Source of the DNA: Microplitis mediator
Taxonomy: Eukaryota; Arthropoda; Insecta; Hymenoptera; Braconidae
Direction of reading: 5' to 3'
Length of the DNA stretch: 64,000 nt
NCBI RefSeq assembly: GCF_029852145.1
Contig: NC_079979.1
Location: 6,300,501 to 6,364,500 of the forward strand
In this document: positions 12,608 through 24,124 of the stretch, piece by piece
How the letters are laid out: each line of letters begins with the position of its first letter
Numbering within the stretch: the first letter of the stretch is position 1
Notes under the pieces: model-generated
Seen by the model: only the letters and a program-made list of their open reading frames with translations
Told to the model about the DNA's origin: nothing
Database searches by the model: none
Program-made: the position numbers and the translations under genes

Positions 12608-12790
12608 TATTTAAAAATTTCAAATATAGTGAAACCTAAACTTACAATTAACCTTCTCAATAAGACAATTTATAGATAAATTGAGAAAAATATAGATAGC
12701 CTGAACTGGGAATCAAACTCAGACCAATAAACTCAAAAAGTTTCAATTAAATGTTAGGCTCAACTGATGGGGATAACTTACCAAGTGATC
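12608..12790 (-). mobile_element. tRNA-derived SINE family S1, decayed copy
   Basis: Matches the better copy at 23893-24060: tail ATATAGTG(G)AAACCTAAAC, then the TCTCAATTTATCTATAAATTGTC block in reverse, then a B-box region (GAACTGGGAATCAAACTCAG in plus sense). The head is degraded to runs of A and T beyond 12720. The tRNA-like fold is no longer present. Confidence 0.6.
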
Positions 12791-12953
12791 AGTTATCGAG
12801 CGGAATAAAAAATGATTAAATTTATAAAATGACTATTAAAAAATAAAGGTTGGTGATAGAAGGGTGAAAATGTAGGTTTGTGTGTATTTTTTAATGCGAC
12901 ATTATAAAAAAATAAAAAATAAAAATTTTGTCCAAAAAATAAAAAAAAATATT

Positions 12954-12966
12954 TAGAGGTGGGTCA
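12954..12966. repeat. Target-site duplication, left copy
   Basis: TAGAGGTGGGTCA occurs here and again at 13940-13952. Together they bracket the retroposon at 12967-13939. Confidence 0.85.
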
Positions 12967-13939
12967 GGATTTAGGATTTAGGATTTAGTTGGTTTAACCG
13001 GGCACTCAGCTTATGTTAGCCATTGTACCCGGGCCCAGTGAGGACAATCTTATAGTTATCGGAAAGGATCGCGGTCCTGGTGATCATTGTTATTAGGCCT
13101 TGCTTTATTGCCAGTCCACCTAACAACGAACTTGCTAAGCCCACTGTCCTTCCGACAACTATTTATAATTTGACTACTGTAGATACTATTGTTTGTGAGT
13201 TTATAGGTGGAGGAGACATAGTTTTTATTTCGGTGATTCCCCGCCCCGAGTCCAAGGAAACACGTCGCGGGACACAGCCGCTGTCAGCAGTCCCCACTAG
13301 TTCAAGAAGAACCGGGACCTGGCGTTAGCTAAGCCCACCGTCGTTCTCCCGTCACTATGAGTCCTAGCCTTCAGCTACCGTGGCCATCATACGTCGTGTC
13401 CTTGTCATCGGGGGGTCTTGTCATCCGAAATTATGTCTCCTAAGAAGTTAATGTGGGTGTTATTATGGTCCATCCTTCAGAGCCCACTGTGTAGGATAAG
13501 GCACTTATACAATGGAGGATGCCTGTTATCCAAGGGCAACGTTGGTGGTGGAGGACTCCCTCTATCACTGCTTTGACACGTTGGCTTACACCAAAGCTAG
13601 AGGTTCTGCGAATGTTTTATGGGCCTCTGCCGCCACCTATGCTCGGCCAATACAGGTGTTCTTCTTTGATAAGAAGCCCCACCCGCTAGCCTAGTCATAG
13701 AAGCAGCAGAGCCCTGCAGATTCGATCGAGTTTTTGTGTTCCGCTATCATTTTGTAATGGAATCGGCGCCACTTCAATTCGGTCGAAAAATTGTCGGTAT
13801 TCCACCACCAGGGAGCTGACAATATAATGCACATAAATAGTATTGTGAAAATAAAATTCATTGGTGCATGCCGGGATCGAACCTGGTCCTACGCTTTGGT
13901 AAGCAAGTACCTTGTTCGATAGGCTATTGCCAGCCCGAC
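12967..13939 (-). mobile_element. Long tRNA-headed SINE-like retroposon with 13-bp TSD
   Basis: Read on the minus strand, this starts at 13939 with a tRNA-like head: CGGGCTGGCAATAGCC resembles a Pol III A box, and GGTTCGATCCC near 13868-13880 is a near-perfect B box. It continues through a GC-rich body and ends in a short tandem tail (TAAATCC repeats; GGATTTA units on the plus strand at 12967). Exact 13-bp duplications on both sides prove target-primed insertion. At 973 bp it is much longer than ordinary SINEs, so it may be a SINE fused to a LINE 3' part or a LINE fragment with a tRNA head. Frames at 13080-13328 and 13512-13694 run antisense to it and are probably spurious. Confidence 0.75.
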
Positions 13940-13952
13940 TAGAGGTGGGTCA

Positions 13953-14097
13953 CCCTTATCATTGAGGGGTACGAAAAATAGATGTCGGCCGATTCTCAGA
14001 CCTACTAAATATGCATATAAAATTTCATGAAAATCGGTCAAGCCGTTTCGGAGTATGGTAACAAACATCGCGACACGAGAATATTATATATTAGATA
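13953..14097. mobile_element. Remnant of a TE 3' end
   Basis: The stretch around 14020-14097 (ATGAAAATCGGTCAAGCCGT, CGACACGAGAATATTATATA) resembles tails that recur across insect genomes at ends of mobile elements. I cannot name the family with confidence, and only the tail is left. Confidence 0.3.
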
Positions 14098-16663
14098 TTA
14101 GGGTGATTTGTTTTAAACGACTATTTTTTTTTTCACTCTTATTTGAAAATATTGTTATAGATAAGGAAAAAAAAATTCCCTGCAAGTTTCAGCCCTTAAT
14201 TTTAATTTTCTGTACTTTATATTTGATTTTGAAGTTTTCCCATTTAAAATACATAAAAAAGTTGGGATTTTTTTTTTAATTCTCTATAACTCAGCTGCAT
14301 TTCAAGTGATCGGGTCGCAGATTGCTGCATTTTTTAGGCAATTTTGATACTCTTCAAAAGTCTTCTTAATAGTTTTACTCGAACTCTCATTGTTTTTTCT
14401 GTATTAATTCTGAAAAAAATTTTCTTAATAATAATTTTAGTTTTTAGTTGATATTAACTATATAACGAAATTTACAGAAAAAATGCAGATAATGATTTTT
14501 TAGGAAATTTTATTCGCTACAAAAAAGGTTCTTTTAGTTAAGTGGCTGAAGTTCTCCGTTCACGTGATATAGGGATTTTAGTAATTTTGTAAATAAAATA
14601 TTTGTCAAAAAATTCCACCAAATGCTATTTCATTTCAATTTTCAATCAGTAAATAATTTTCCTCTTATTAATTTAATCCAATCATTAAAATCAGAAGGGG
14701 TCAAATTGATGAACTTTGGAAAAATTTTTGACAAATATTTTATTTACAAAATTACTAAAATCCCTATGTCATGTCCGACTATTATTTAATTAATATTTGG
14801 TTGCGTGGATTGGGGCGTTCGGACTAACACATGCAATTTTGGGCTTAAATGTTTAATTCAAGCCTTATTTTATTTTATTTTAGAGATACGTTTCGATGTA
14901 AGTTTTTCCTTTAATTCTTAGTTAAGTAAAGATGAATTAATTTCATAAGTCGATAAATATAGAATATGCAAATTGATACATACAATTTAGAATTTATAGC
15001 ATCCTTATTTTCAATTAAACTTTGAGGCCGATCGAAAAATTTGTTAAAGAATTTAAAAGATAAAATAGTCACTTAAAAACTTCCTACCTTTGTTGTGATA
15101 GTTCTCGTTGATTATTTTTCACCTTTAGAAGACTCCTTTGTAGTAGGCCCTTGGACTCCTGGGATGTATTCCTTGGACTGGTTGACAATATCTCTTTCTC
15201 TCGTGCAAGCGATGAACAAGCGAGGAAGGATGATCAATATTGACTAACTTATTTTTAATTAATGAAGCACAAAAACGGTCTTTCACTTTTATTTTCCTTT
15301 TATTTAACTATTAAACTTTAAACCTTTACAAACCAAAAATACCTTTATTTTTTTTTGTAGAAATTAGAGATGGTACTCTTTAAAGGCTTTTATTTCTATG
15401 CATGAACATTTATTACACTTTAGTATACACTGATATTTTCTTACTCTTTATTAGGTTAATTTTGTGTTTTATTCTAATGGAACAAAATTCCTTTAATTTT
15501 CCCAAAGGAATTAGAGATGATACTCTTTAAAGGTTATTTCTTTTATTTTTGACCATGTATTCACTTTAAGTTACAATATTTGTTTTTCAATTTTTTTATG
15601 CACTGAACAGTGCTATTAACACTTAATTACTGACTCACAACCGATAACACTTTTTCTTTATTAAACTTTTCTTTTCTTTATAAAATTTTCTTCGCGATGC
15701 GATTTTATTTTGCTCTCTTTGAGCGGTATATTTTATATAGATATATATTTCTTTATTTCACTGCTATAACTCTTCTTGAATTTTTACTTTTGTATATTTT
15801 TTTATAAATATATAGTATATATATTTATTTTTAATGGTTTGCGAATTTTATTTCCTGAATAAAATTTTCCGCGGTTTGTTTTTTTTTTTCGAAAGATACT
15901 ATGTACCAAATTGCGACTCTTTGTTGAAAACTTTGAATTTAACTAGTGACCGGAAAGCAAGCCTGTGCTCGGTAGAGTAATTGCTCTTGAAAAATTTTCG
16001 TAGATGCAACCATGGGGGTCCGAGTTTGGGAAGGAAGGGGTTTTCAACGTCTTACATAGTCAGAGATGTCCCGTTGACGGAACTTAATTTAGCTCAATGT
16101 TAATTGTGGGTGTTGCTACGCATTAGAGTGACCGAAGTTATTACTAAGTGGGGACTAAGAATAAGGGAATGAGAGACGGGAGAAGAAATCTCTGCAATTG
16201 AACTACTCCTGGTTCCTTATGAGAAAATGGAATATTTATTCCTTTGGAGCGTTCAACATGAATAAAAAAAAAAAAAGGTTGCGAAGTCGGACATAACACC
16301 TATATCACGTGAACGGAGAACTTCAGCCACTTAACTAAGAGGACCTTTTTTGTAGCAAATAAAATTTCCTGAAAAATCGTCATTTGCACTTTTTCTGTAA
16401 ATTTCGTTATTTTGTTAATATCAACTAAAAACTAAAATTATTATTAAGAAAATTTTTTTCAGAACCAATACAGAGAAAACAATTAGAGTCCGAGTAAAAC
16501 TCTTAAAGAGACTTTTGAAGGGTATCAAATTGCCTAAAAAATGCTGCAAACGGCGACCCGATAACTTGAAATGTGGCTGAGTTATGGAGAATTAAAAAAA
16601 AAATCCCAACTTTCCTATGTATTTTAAATGGGAAAACTTCAAAATCAAATATAAAGTACTTAT
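14098..16663. mobile_element. Foldback element 4, split by a solo LTR and truncated on the right
   Basis: The left arm runs from TTAGGGTGATTTG at 14098 (preceded by TA) to about 14620. The right arm is 14730-14766 plus 16303-16663, interrupted by the LTR at 14767-16298. Arm identity is high (for example CGTTCACGTGATATAGGGAT inverted at 16301-16320). The outer roughly 105 bp of the right arm, including its terminus, are missing: homology stops at about 16663 and unrelated DNA follows. The ORF at 14055-14279 is arm sequence. Non-autonomous; the terminus resembles foldback 3. Confidence 0.78.
14767..16298 (+). mobile_element. Solo LTR with 4-bp TSD (CCTA)
   Basis: Begins TGTCATGTCCGAC and ends GTCGGACATAACA, a TG...CA element with imperfect inverted ends. 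It is flanked by CCTA at 14763-14766 and 16299-16302. The uninterrupted target can be read from the opposite arm of the foldback it sits in, which confirms both boundaries. There is no internal coding region, so this is one LTR left after recombination. The 4-bp duplication suits Gypsy-type elements. Strand assignment is tentative. Confidence 0.8.
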
Positions 16664-17820
16664 AACAAATACTGTTTTAAATTTCGCGACGGAGACGCGA
16701 ATTATCCCAGTACTGGATGCGGTCACCCACGTGTAAAACGAAAAAAAATTATAAACTCAAAAGTCCGAAAAAAAATAAAGTTATGATAAATATTGTTTCA
16801 ATTAACTTTTAAATTTTTAAATAAATAATAGCGTTATCAAAATTGTAAATAATAAATAAAGGTGTGGCTGGACCAGCCCCTCAGGCTGGGTTAGTGCACG
16901 TAGGCGCCAGACCGTTTCTCCAAAACGGACAAAATATTTTATCAGGGGGAAATTTTGCGAGGGAAAATCCGAGCGAGTATAGCCAGTAACAAGGCGGATA
17001 AAATCAATCGAAATTAAAAGAAAAGAAATGACCAGAAAATAATAAGTACAGTTAAAATATATATAAATAATAAAATAAATTAAATATTGCAGGAAAAAGA
17101 CCCAGGAAAATAAATACAGAGAATTTCCCCGAGAATTGTTGGATCCAATTATTTATAAATAATTATCAAGAATCTCTGATACAATATATTGCTTATAAAT
17201 ATAAATTATACTCGTCAATAAACCCCTGGGAGCAGAATCTATATAATCCAAAGAAAATTTCGAATTTAAATCCAATATAAAATATAAAGATATTATAATA
17301 ATAATTCACTTGAACAAAATAAACAAAATGTCAATAAAAAATTATCACAACCTTGGGTTACCCCTTTACACTTTACAGGGGGAGAAAGATACGGTGCACT
17401 CTCACTCTCTTTCACCGAATTTCCAAAATTATAACGTAAATTATTTAAAATAAATAATTATCACCCTTTCAATAATTATAAATAATCAAAAATATAATAT
17501 AAATTGCTGGACCACTGGGGTACACAAAAACTGCAAATTATGTACAGCAAAGAAAAATATAAATAATAATAATTCGGGTCTAATTATTTAAATAATAATA
17601 ATAACTATAATAAATTATAATATAAATAATAATAATAATCCCACTTTATAATTATTATTATTTGCTCAGGAATTTTTCCTCTGAACTCTTACGTCGTAGG
17701 CTCAGGAATTTTTCTTTAGCCTGTGTATAGCTATAGTTATAAGTATAGATATAGGTAGCTATCGATATATCGAACTACCGCAAACGCGCAATTTCCAATG
17801 TTAAATTATAAATTAAACAA
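16664..17820. other. AT-rich stretch with GC pockets, probably retroelement-derived
   Basis: No credible ORF. It opens with GC-richer text (CGCGACGGAGACGCG near 16684) and holds a second pocket at 16860-16935, followed by long runs of TAAATAAT. The abrupt junction with the foldback arm at 16663 implies that another element or a deletion starts here, but I could not find its other end. Confidence 0.35.
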
Positions 17821-17825
17821 AATAA

Positions 17826-18008
17826 CTTGTGAATCCGTAACTGGAACCTGAATTAGAACCTGACCGTGAAAAATCTGACCGCGACCGTGAACAAAAGTGG
17901 AACCTGAATTGGAACCTGACCGCGAACAATCAGACTGCGACCTCGAATAAAACTGGAATCTGAATTGGAACTTGACCGTGAATAATTTGACCGCGACCGC
18001 GAATAGAA
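17826..18008. repeat. Tandem repeat, period about 56-57 bp, about 3.3 copies
   Basis: Units contain GGAACCTGAATTGGAACCTG followed by ACCGCGACCGTGAA-type text, with moderate divergence between copies. Within each unit the GGAACCTGAA motif is itself duplicated. Confidence 0.7.
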
Positions 18009-18350
18009 ACCGGAACTAGATAATCATGAACTTGAATGAATAATTCGGACTACGGCCAAAAAGGCCAGATTAACCTCTATCACCGGAGACCCGGGCTGAA
18101 ATTGGGACACCCTAACAGGGGTTATACGGGTTTTGATTTTGTTTTCTTTTTGCCATCAAAGGCCAAAATGTTTTTTTTCCCTCCTTCTTGTTCAGTAAAC
18201 TTTATTTTTTTAAAAATACTGTTCTACTACCGCGAAAGTGTGCAAACCGAATGAATGACGTAAAATTCTGATTATGCGAAAAAAAAAAAAAAATGTGTGC
18301 GTAAGTTCTTGTTATATAGAAACAATCAAATCATAGAACCACAATTAACC

Positions 18351-18647
18351 ATGGACAAAGAGATGTGGCTATTGGACGAGATGGTCCGACGACAGCCATG
18401 CCTAATTTTGAGGCCAATCACCGAGCCAACCACCGCGCCAATCACCGAGCCAATCACCGAACCTACCACACTTCCCCCTGCCTCAACTAAGAGACCAGAT
18501 ATCCGGATACGGAAAGTCCAGACGACCAAGCTCCGGCTGCTGAAGGCACCAGAGCCTTACGACCCGAAAAACCCGGGATTCACAAGACCGGCTAAACGGC
18601 CCATAATACGGCCAGCCAGCGCCGCGATGATAAACCCGCGCATTTAA
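18351..18647 (+). CDS. Hypothetical Pro/Thr-rich protein (98 codons from ATG 18351)
   Basis: The frame is open from 18297. The ATG at 18351 sits in a good eukaryotic start context (ACCATGG). The product carries a short repeat of the type ITEPTT/ITEPIT (about residues 22-38) and a basic C-terminal half rich in Pro, Arg and Lys (RPAKRPIIRP). There is no known domain, signal peptide or membrane segment. The stop codon lies just inside the repeat that begins near 18626, so the end of the frame may come from that repeat. It could be a fragment of a retroelement protein or a chance frame in GC-richer DNA. Confidence 0.25.
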   Translation: MDKEMWLLDEMVRRQPCLILRPITEPTTAPITEPITEPTTLPPASTKRPDIRIRKVQTTKLRLLKAPEPYDPKNPGFTRPAKRPIIRPASAAMINPRI

Positions 18648-19404
18648 GCCCGTAGAGGCGAACTTAGTCTCTCCAAGAGGTTGTCTGAGGAAGACCATTC
18701 CCAGTCAACACCAAGGAGGGCCGTTTACCAGGAGTTCGACCGAACCAGGTAAACGAACCTTTTCTCTCATGGAGGGTTGAGGGTCCCCACCCAGAGGCCT
18801 TCTGCCAAAGGGTGAATTTAGCCGAGTAGATGGGGGTTTTGTCGGAGACCATCCGCTTACCCTCGGGGGAAAGGAACGGGTGTAGGGCCGACGGGGTAGT
18901 CGACCAGACTCCCCTGAAGCAACCGGGAAGGGGTAGACCGCGATGTTAGGCCGCGTAAATTTTGGTATGTGTGTGTGTGTGTGTGTATTTTGTGTGTTAC
19001 GGGACCGCGTGGAAATATTAATAACCAGCGACATTTTGTTATTAACCCGCGTTAAAGTTATGGATATTAATTATTGTAAGGGTAGTAGAACTGAGTATCG
19101 GAGCTCATGTAAAAAGGTTTTTGTTTTGTTTCTTGTTTAAATAAAGTTCTGATTATTGTTTATTTATAAAACTGTCTATAAATTAAAAACCCCTTTTGAA
19201 CCCTGGACTCCGGCGAGCTAAACCGAACAAAAAGGGGTAACGGTTTATTTGAAATTGTCAATGTGGTGATGTATAATTGATAACAAATTACTTATTCATC
19301 TAAGTTCTGATTTTCTGGTATTTAAAATAATTTGTCATAATTAATTCGGTTTATATTTAATGTTTAATGAATAATTTTAATTTAAACCTATTATTTTACT
19401 CGTT
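18626..19404 (+). repeat. Interspersed repeat R2, copy A
   Basis: About 780 bp that recurs as the reverse complement at 62757-63560 with high identity, from TGATGATAAA...CGCGCATTTAAGCCC to TTTTACTCGTTACA. It includes a (GT)n microsatellite at 18966-18986 and an AATAAAG polyadenylation-like signal near 19140. Several overlapping frames at 18326-19140 are incidental. In the second copy this sequence lies inside a 54-bp inverted-repeat element, but those inverted repeats are not seen here. It could be part of an LTR or of a non-autonomous DNA element. Confidence 0.7.
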
Positions 19405-20639
19405 ACAGAGTAATTGTAAAGGCCCAAAGGCCATCTGAAAAAACTGTTCGTAGAAAAACCGAAAATATTTATCAACAAAAGTGTACGTGGAATAAGTGAG
19501 CAGTAAATAATTTTTTAGTTATAAATAAATACAATTTTAATCCCTTCCTTTCTCTTTGAGTACAATTTCGTCAAGACATCTCGGGATCACAAAACAAATA
19601 GACAAATTAGACTTGAATGACGAAATAGTCATTAAGAAAATAAAATTCAATAAATAATTTCTACTTTTTAAACCAAATAAAAAAATATTCAAATAAACAA
19701 TTTCTCGATTTCAATGAAAAGAATAGTAAATAAGCTAATAAATAATTTCGAAACGTAATACTATTATTCAAATAAACAATTCATCAACTTCAATTAAAAG
19801 AATAAATAACGATCCAATAAATAATTTCTAAAACATAATACTTCTTAAAATAAAAAAATATTCGAATAAACAAATTCTTAACGTCAATTAAACGAATATC
19901 AACTTTAATTAAAAGAATAATTAAAAATTTAATAAAAGATTCTTACAAAAAAATTATGAGCAATTTAAAATTTAAGATAGTAAATATAATTTTCGAATAT
20001 TGTACATTAGAGTCAGCTGACTAGCCACCTAATAATATTTCTTTTTTTATATAATCTTAATAATTTTTACTTCTTAATATTTTAAATAGAGTCGGCTGCT
20101 AGCCACCTATTTTTGGATTCAAATTAGGATTTAATTCCAACATCATTAAAACGGACTAACAAAAATAGTAATATCTAAGTAAATAAAACTTATAACAATA
20201 AATCAATAATATTGGCTCAAGGCCAATCAAGAAAATATAATGTTAACTAAAATTAATATTTTAAGTGAACAAATCATAATATTACAAAGAATAATTAATA
20301 AATTTAAACAAGAATAATAAATAAATTTAAACATTTAAATTTAAAATATTCGTTATAAGTAAGATATTGTACATGTGGGTGTATGTGTGGGTGCGCACGC
20401 ACATAGGCCTACATAGGGGTATGCCCTCACCGCTTTCCTAAGGTGAAAATCTTAGAGAAAGGGAAAGGACCCATAGGAACTGTGTTCCGATTGGACACAG
20501 TTTTCCCCCTAATAATAGACAAAATAGGATCCGATAAGAAAACATAAAAAGGGTCGTTAAACACAAAAATAGTTAGTCCCGGACAAGAGTTCCATTAAGG
20601 CAGTGAAGTTAAAGTCATAGTGTCTTCACAAAAGTTAAG
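19405..20639. other. AT-rich spacer with recurring AGAGTC(A/G)GCTG motif
   Basis: No gene. A 20-25 bp motif, AGAGTCAGCTGACTAGCCAC and close variants, occurs at about 20010, 20090 and again at 21106. A GC-richer block at 20370-20620 includes inverted text around AACTGTGTTCCGATTGGACACAG. The composition is like the surrounding retroelement debris. Confidence 0.4.
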
Positions 20640-20836
20640 TTACACTAGTTCCGTACTAGTTCAATTAAATTCAAGTGTTCTCACATTTTTACACTAGTTC
20701 CGTACCAGTTCAGTTTTTATAAACAAGTGTTCTCACACTTCTACACTAGTTCCGTACTAGTTCAGTTTAAAACAGTGTTCTTACGCTTTTACACTAGTTC
20801 CGTACTAGTTTATATTATACAAGTGTCCACACACTT
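20640..20836. repeat. Four tandem units (about 50 bp), each with two small hairpins
   Basis: Each unit carries ACTAGTTCCGTACTAGT (palindromic with a short loop) and AAGTGTTCTCACACTT (likewise), separated by variable A/T sequence. Starts are at about 20640, 20690, 20742 and 20790. One unit has ACCAGT in place of ACTAGT. No coding potential. Confidence 0.7.
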
Positions 20837-23014
20837 ACATTATCAAGCGTTTTATTAAAATTAGTGATTTTATAAGTCTAAATTTAACGGTTAAAATCAA
20901 ATTGTAAGCAAAAGTAATACATAGAGTCAGTGTAAACTACGACCATACAAATATCCAGTTGGTGCGACTACAGGTACTGTAATTTTTAAGTTTATGTTGT
21001 ATTAAAACAAAAACATTTCCAACACACGGAAATATCGTGAAAGTTGTATTGTATTCAAAATTCTATAGTCCTCTCTAGTTATTAAAACGAAATTTATTGT
21101 AAATTAGAGTCAGCTGATTAGCCACCTAATACTTTTATAAAATAATATCAGGTTTTATTGTATTCAAATCATCGAAATTGTTAATTGTATAATATAGAGT
21201 AATTTAAATTGTATATTCAACATCTTTTACTTCAACACACCTCCCAGATAATTACACTCACTGTGATCCCGGTCTAGTGGTCGAAAGACTAGGGCCGACA
21301 ATACAAATAATAAATTATGTCCAAAATCACGATACAAGACACCACATTTTGGACGTAACACTTACATAAGACTTTCAAAGCATAAATTATTTAGAGGCTT
21401 CAAGTTAACCGACTTGGGCTTACAGAAGATTGAAATAGACCTACATTGATTTAATTATGAGATAAATTAAAGTAAACGAAAGAATAAATAATTATAAAGA
21501 CTAATCAGTAAATAATAATAAAAATTGGCACCCAAGGCTGAGTCTTACACATAGTTTTGGAGTGATTATTGTCTTGGAATAAAAAAGTTTTAGGTCTAGT
21601 AACAAATTGTTGCGAGTCATCCAGTAGTTTCCTCAGTAAACTATTAACACCCAAGAGCGAGTTGATGCTGTAAGATGGTCAGTGAAGTTAGGGGACACCC
21701 TGGAAGTCTGGTCGGGATTGTGTAAATTTCGGGTTCAAGGAGCAGTGTGGGTGAGGCTAAATTTTTTTTTTTTTTCAAAGCTTAAAAATTTGAAAACTGT
21801 CAGTAAGCCCTGCAAGACTATTGGGTATCAACAATGTACTGAAGAAATTATTAGATAACTTGCAATTATTTTTTACTAGACCTAGAAATTTTTTTTCCAA
21901 TTATGGAATAATTTTTATAATTATTATAATCTCTCAGAAATACTGAAATTTATTTTATAATTCAAGTCTATGTAAGTCTAATTAAAACCATAGTTCGTTT
22001 GAATAGCTTTATTTTAAGCTTGTACAATATTTTATGCTCTAAAAAATCTGAAGTAAGTTTTCAAAGTTCATGCATGAAAAAAATTGTTGAACTAAGAAAT
22101 TTGAGTAAATAAATTATAAGTCGGTAAAGAAATAAAAACATTGACACTTGTTTCCAACCGATCATACATTTATAAATATTCAGTTAATGAGCTTACTTCA
22201 CACGTAATACGGGAGTAATTGGACCACCGTTTCTTTTCTCCTATCATATATTCAAAATCACTATTAACAGCATATTTCATTTAACGATTGAATGATCTAC
22301 CACGTTTATGAATTATTTCAGTGTTCCAATCTTTTAATTAGGGCTTTCTTTTTGGCGCAATATCTGTTCTTATATACCGCATGACGAGTGAATAAAATAA
22401 ATTAGAAATAAAAAAAAAAATTAATTGTATCGATTTCTCACTGATACCAGTGTTTTCTTTTCTACACAAAACGTATAATAACTCGAATTAAAACAATAAA
22501 CCATATCATCTGCGAGAAAAAATTTTTGACTTTTAATTGTTTCAAACTTTTTTTGAAGTCAGAGCGCATGCGTTATCCTCTGACTCTCTAAGGTCTTAAA
22601 AATCTACGTATGGTGTCTTCGGACCCCCGCCCGGCGCACTGAAGCACCCCCGTATACCCGGGAAAATTGAAATTCATAGTTAAATTATTGGAAAAAAAAG
22701 TTAATTACCAATAAAAAACAATGTATGAATTATCAAATGTTTCGATTAAAATAAAATTCAAGTAAGCAAATCTTAATATATGATTATGAATAATCTTTAT
22801 AACTAGTATCAATATGAGTAAAGAAAAATGGCAATTGTTAATGAATAAGAAACATTAATAAAAATCAATTTTATTATGATACATGCACACACAATTTACA
22901 CAGGTACATTTACTGCAAACAGATAGTATGATAAAATCGATTGTCATTTATATATTTTTAAGGCTATTCTCAGACAGTGCCCCCAATTAGCACACTTGAT
23001 AATCTATACATTTT
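20837..23014. other. AT-rich non-coding DNA
   Basis: No ORF of note. A local inverted pair ATGTCCAAAAT...ATTTTGGACGT lies at 21317-21358, ending GTAACA. It resembles LTR-end text seen elsewhere in the window (GGACATAACA at 16290 and 60193), so an LTR end may be here. A small GC-rich patch occurs at 22615-22670. Confidence 0.35.
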
Positions 23015-23822
23015 ATAACTTCCCGCTAAGGAAATTGTAAATTTTCAAAAATTCGGGAAGTTATTGGTTTCGGTCCGATTTACGAAAATCGAATTTTTAC
23101 CAGATGTCGACGTTTTGAGGTCCTAGGAAGCTATTCTGACTAATTTCAAGATGATGTCCGAGTGTATGTATGTATGTACGTACGTACGTATGTAAATACC
23201 TGTATCTTTTGAACGAATTAACCGATTTTGAACTTTAAGGTGTCATTCGACGCGGCTTGTCAATATCTTGAAGCTGTACGAAAATTGAGCTTGATCGGTA
23301 GGGCTCGTTCAGAGATATTCCAAAAATGACATTTTTTCAAAAATTTTTTTTTTAGATATCTTTTAATGTGCTCGATGGATTGATACCAAAATGGACTGGG
23401 CTCTAGAGCTTCATAAGCCGCGTCGAATGTCATCTTAACCATCAAAATCGGTTTATTCGTTCAAGAGAAACCGTTGTCGAAAGAATTAAAAAAAAAATTT
23501 TTTTTTATTTTTTCTGACATATCTCAAAAAAGATTCGATAAATCGAATTAAAAATTTGATCAGCTTCAGAACTTAATAAAACGCGTCGATTGCCACCTCA
23601 ACCGTCTCGATCGGTTTATTCGTTTGAGAGATATCGTTGGAGAAAAAATAGTGAAAAACGATGTTGTTCGGAAACATCAGCATACAAACGCATTTTCGAG
23701 CTCGAAGAGCTCGAAAATGTATTCGCAATAATGTTTTCGAGGTTCTTGAGCTCGAAAACAGCGGGAAGTTTTGGGGCTGGCCCGCAGGGTCAACTGACAG
23801 ACCGATTTTTTTATTGGAATTA
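23015..23822. mobile_element. MITE-like repeat family R1, copy B (opposite orientation)
   Basis: Starts TAACTTCCCGCTAAGG and ends through GCGGGAAGTTTTGGGGCTGG and the GGCCCGCAGGGTC palindrome. It includes ATGTATGTATGTACGTACGT and the palindromic GAGCTCGAAGAGCTCGAAAA block. It matches copy C (46256-47070) along its full length in inverted orientation. Small frames (23260-23895) are not conserved. AACTTCCCGCT occurs near both ends, inverted, as a likely terminal or subterminal repeat. Confidence 0.72.
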
Positions 23823-23892
23823 ACTTTTTTTCTAATAATTTAATTATAAATTTCAATTTTCTGAGGTTAATGGCGGGCGCCCCAGTGCGCCG

Positions 23893-24060
23893 CATTTAAA
23901 TATAGTGGAAACCTAAACATGCAAACATGCAAATAACCTTCTCAATAAGACAATTTATAGATAAATTGAGAAAAATATAGATAGCCTGAACTAGGAATTG
24001 AACTCAGACCGATTCGGTATCGCGCCGAGTGCTCTACCAGTTGAGCTATCCGGCACTATA
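23893..24060 (-). mobile_element. tRNA-derived SINE family S1, best copy
   Basis: On the minus strand the head begins near 24056 as GCCGGATAGCTCAACTGG (A box) and TAGAGCACTCGG. The B box GAGTTCAATTCC follows, then a conserved body with CTATATTTTTCTC and an inverted TTATCTATAAAT, and a tail ending TTTCCACTATATTTAAAT. The head resembles a real tRNA in arm layout, but the 3' half does not close an acceptor stem, so I call it a SINE and not a tRNA gene. Confidence 0.72.
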
Positions 24061-24124
24061 CTATATTCCGTTCAATTTGATCTATAACTTATTGAGCCAC
24101 ACCGTCCATCGTACGGTAATACAC

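Noticed and set aside
13857..13939. Possible tRNA gene (minus strand)
   Set aside because: A and B boxes are present but the acceptor stem does not close, and the sequence is the head of a retroposon with a 13-bp target duplication.
18326..19140. Overlapping ORFs on both strands
   Set aside because: They lie in repeat R2 and its microsatellite; the second copy does not preserve them except by sequence identity of the repeat.
23990..24060. Possible tRNA gene (minus strand)
   Set aside because: Resembles a tRNA in its first half, but is fused to a repeated SINE body found in three copies.
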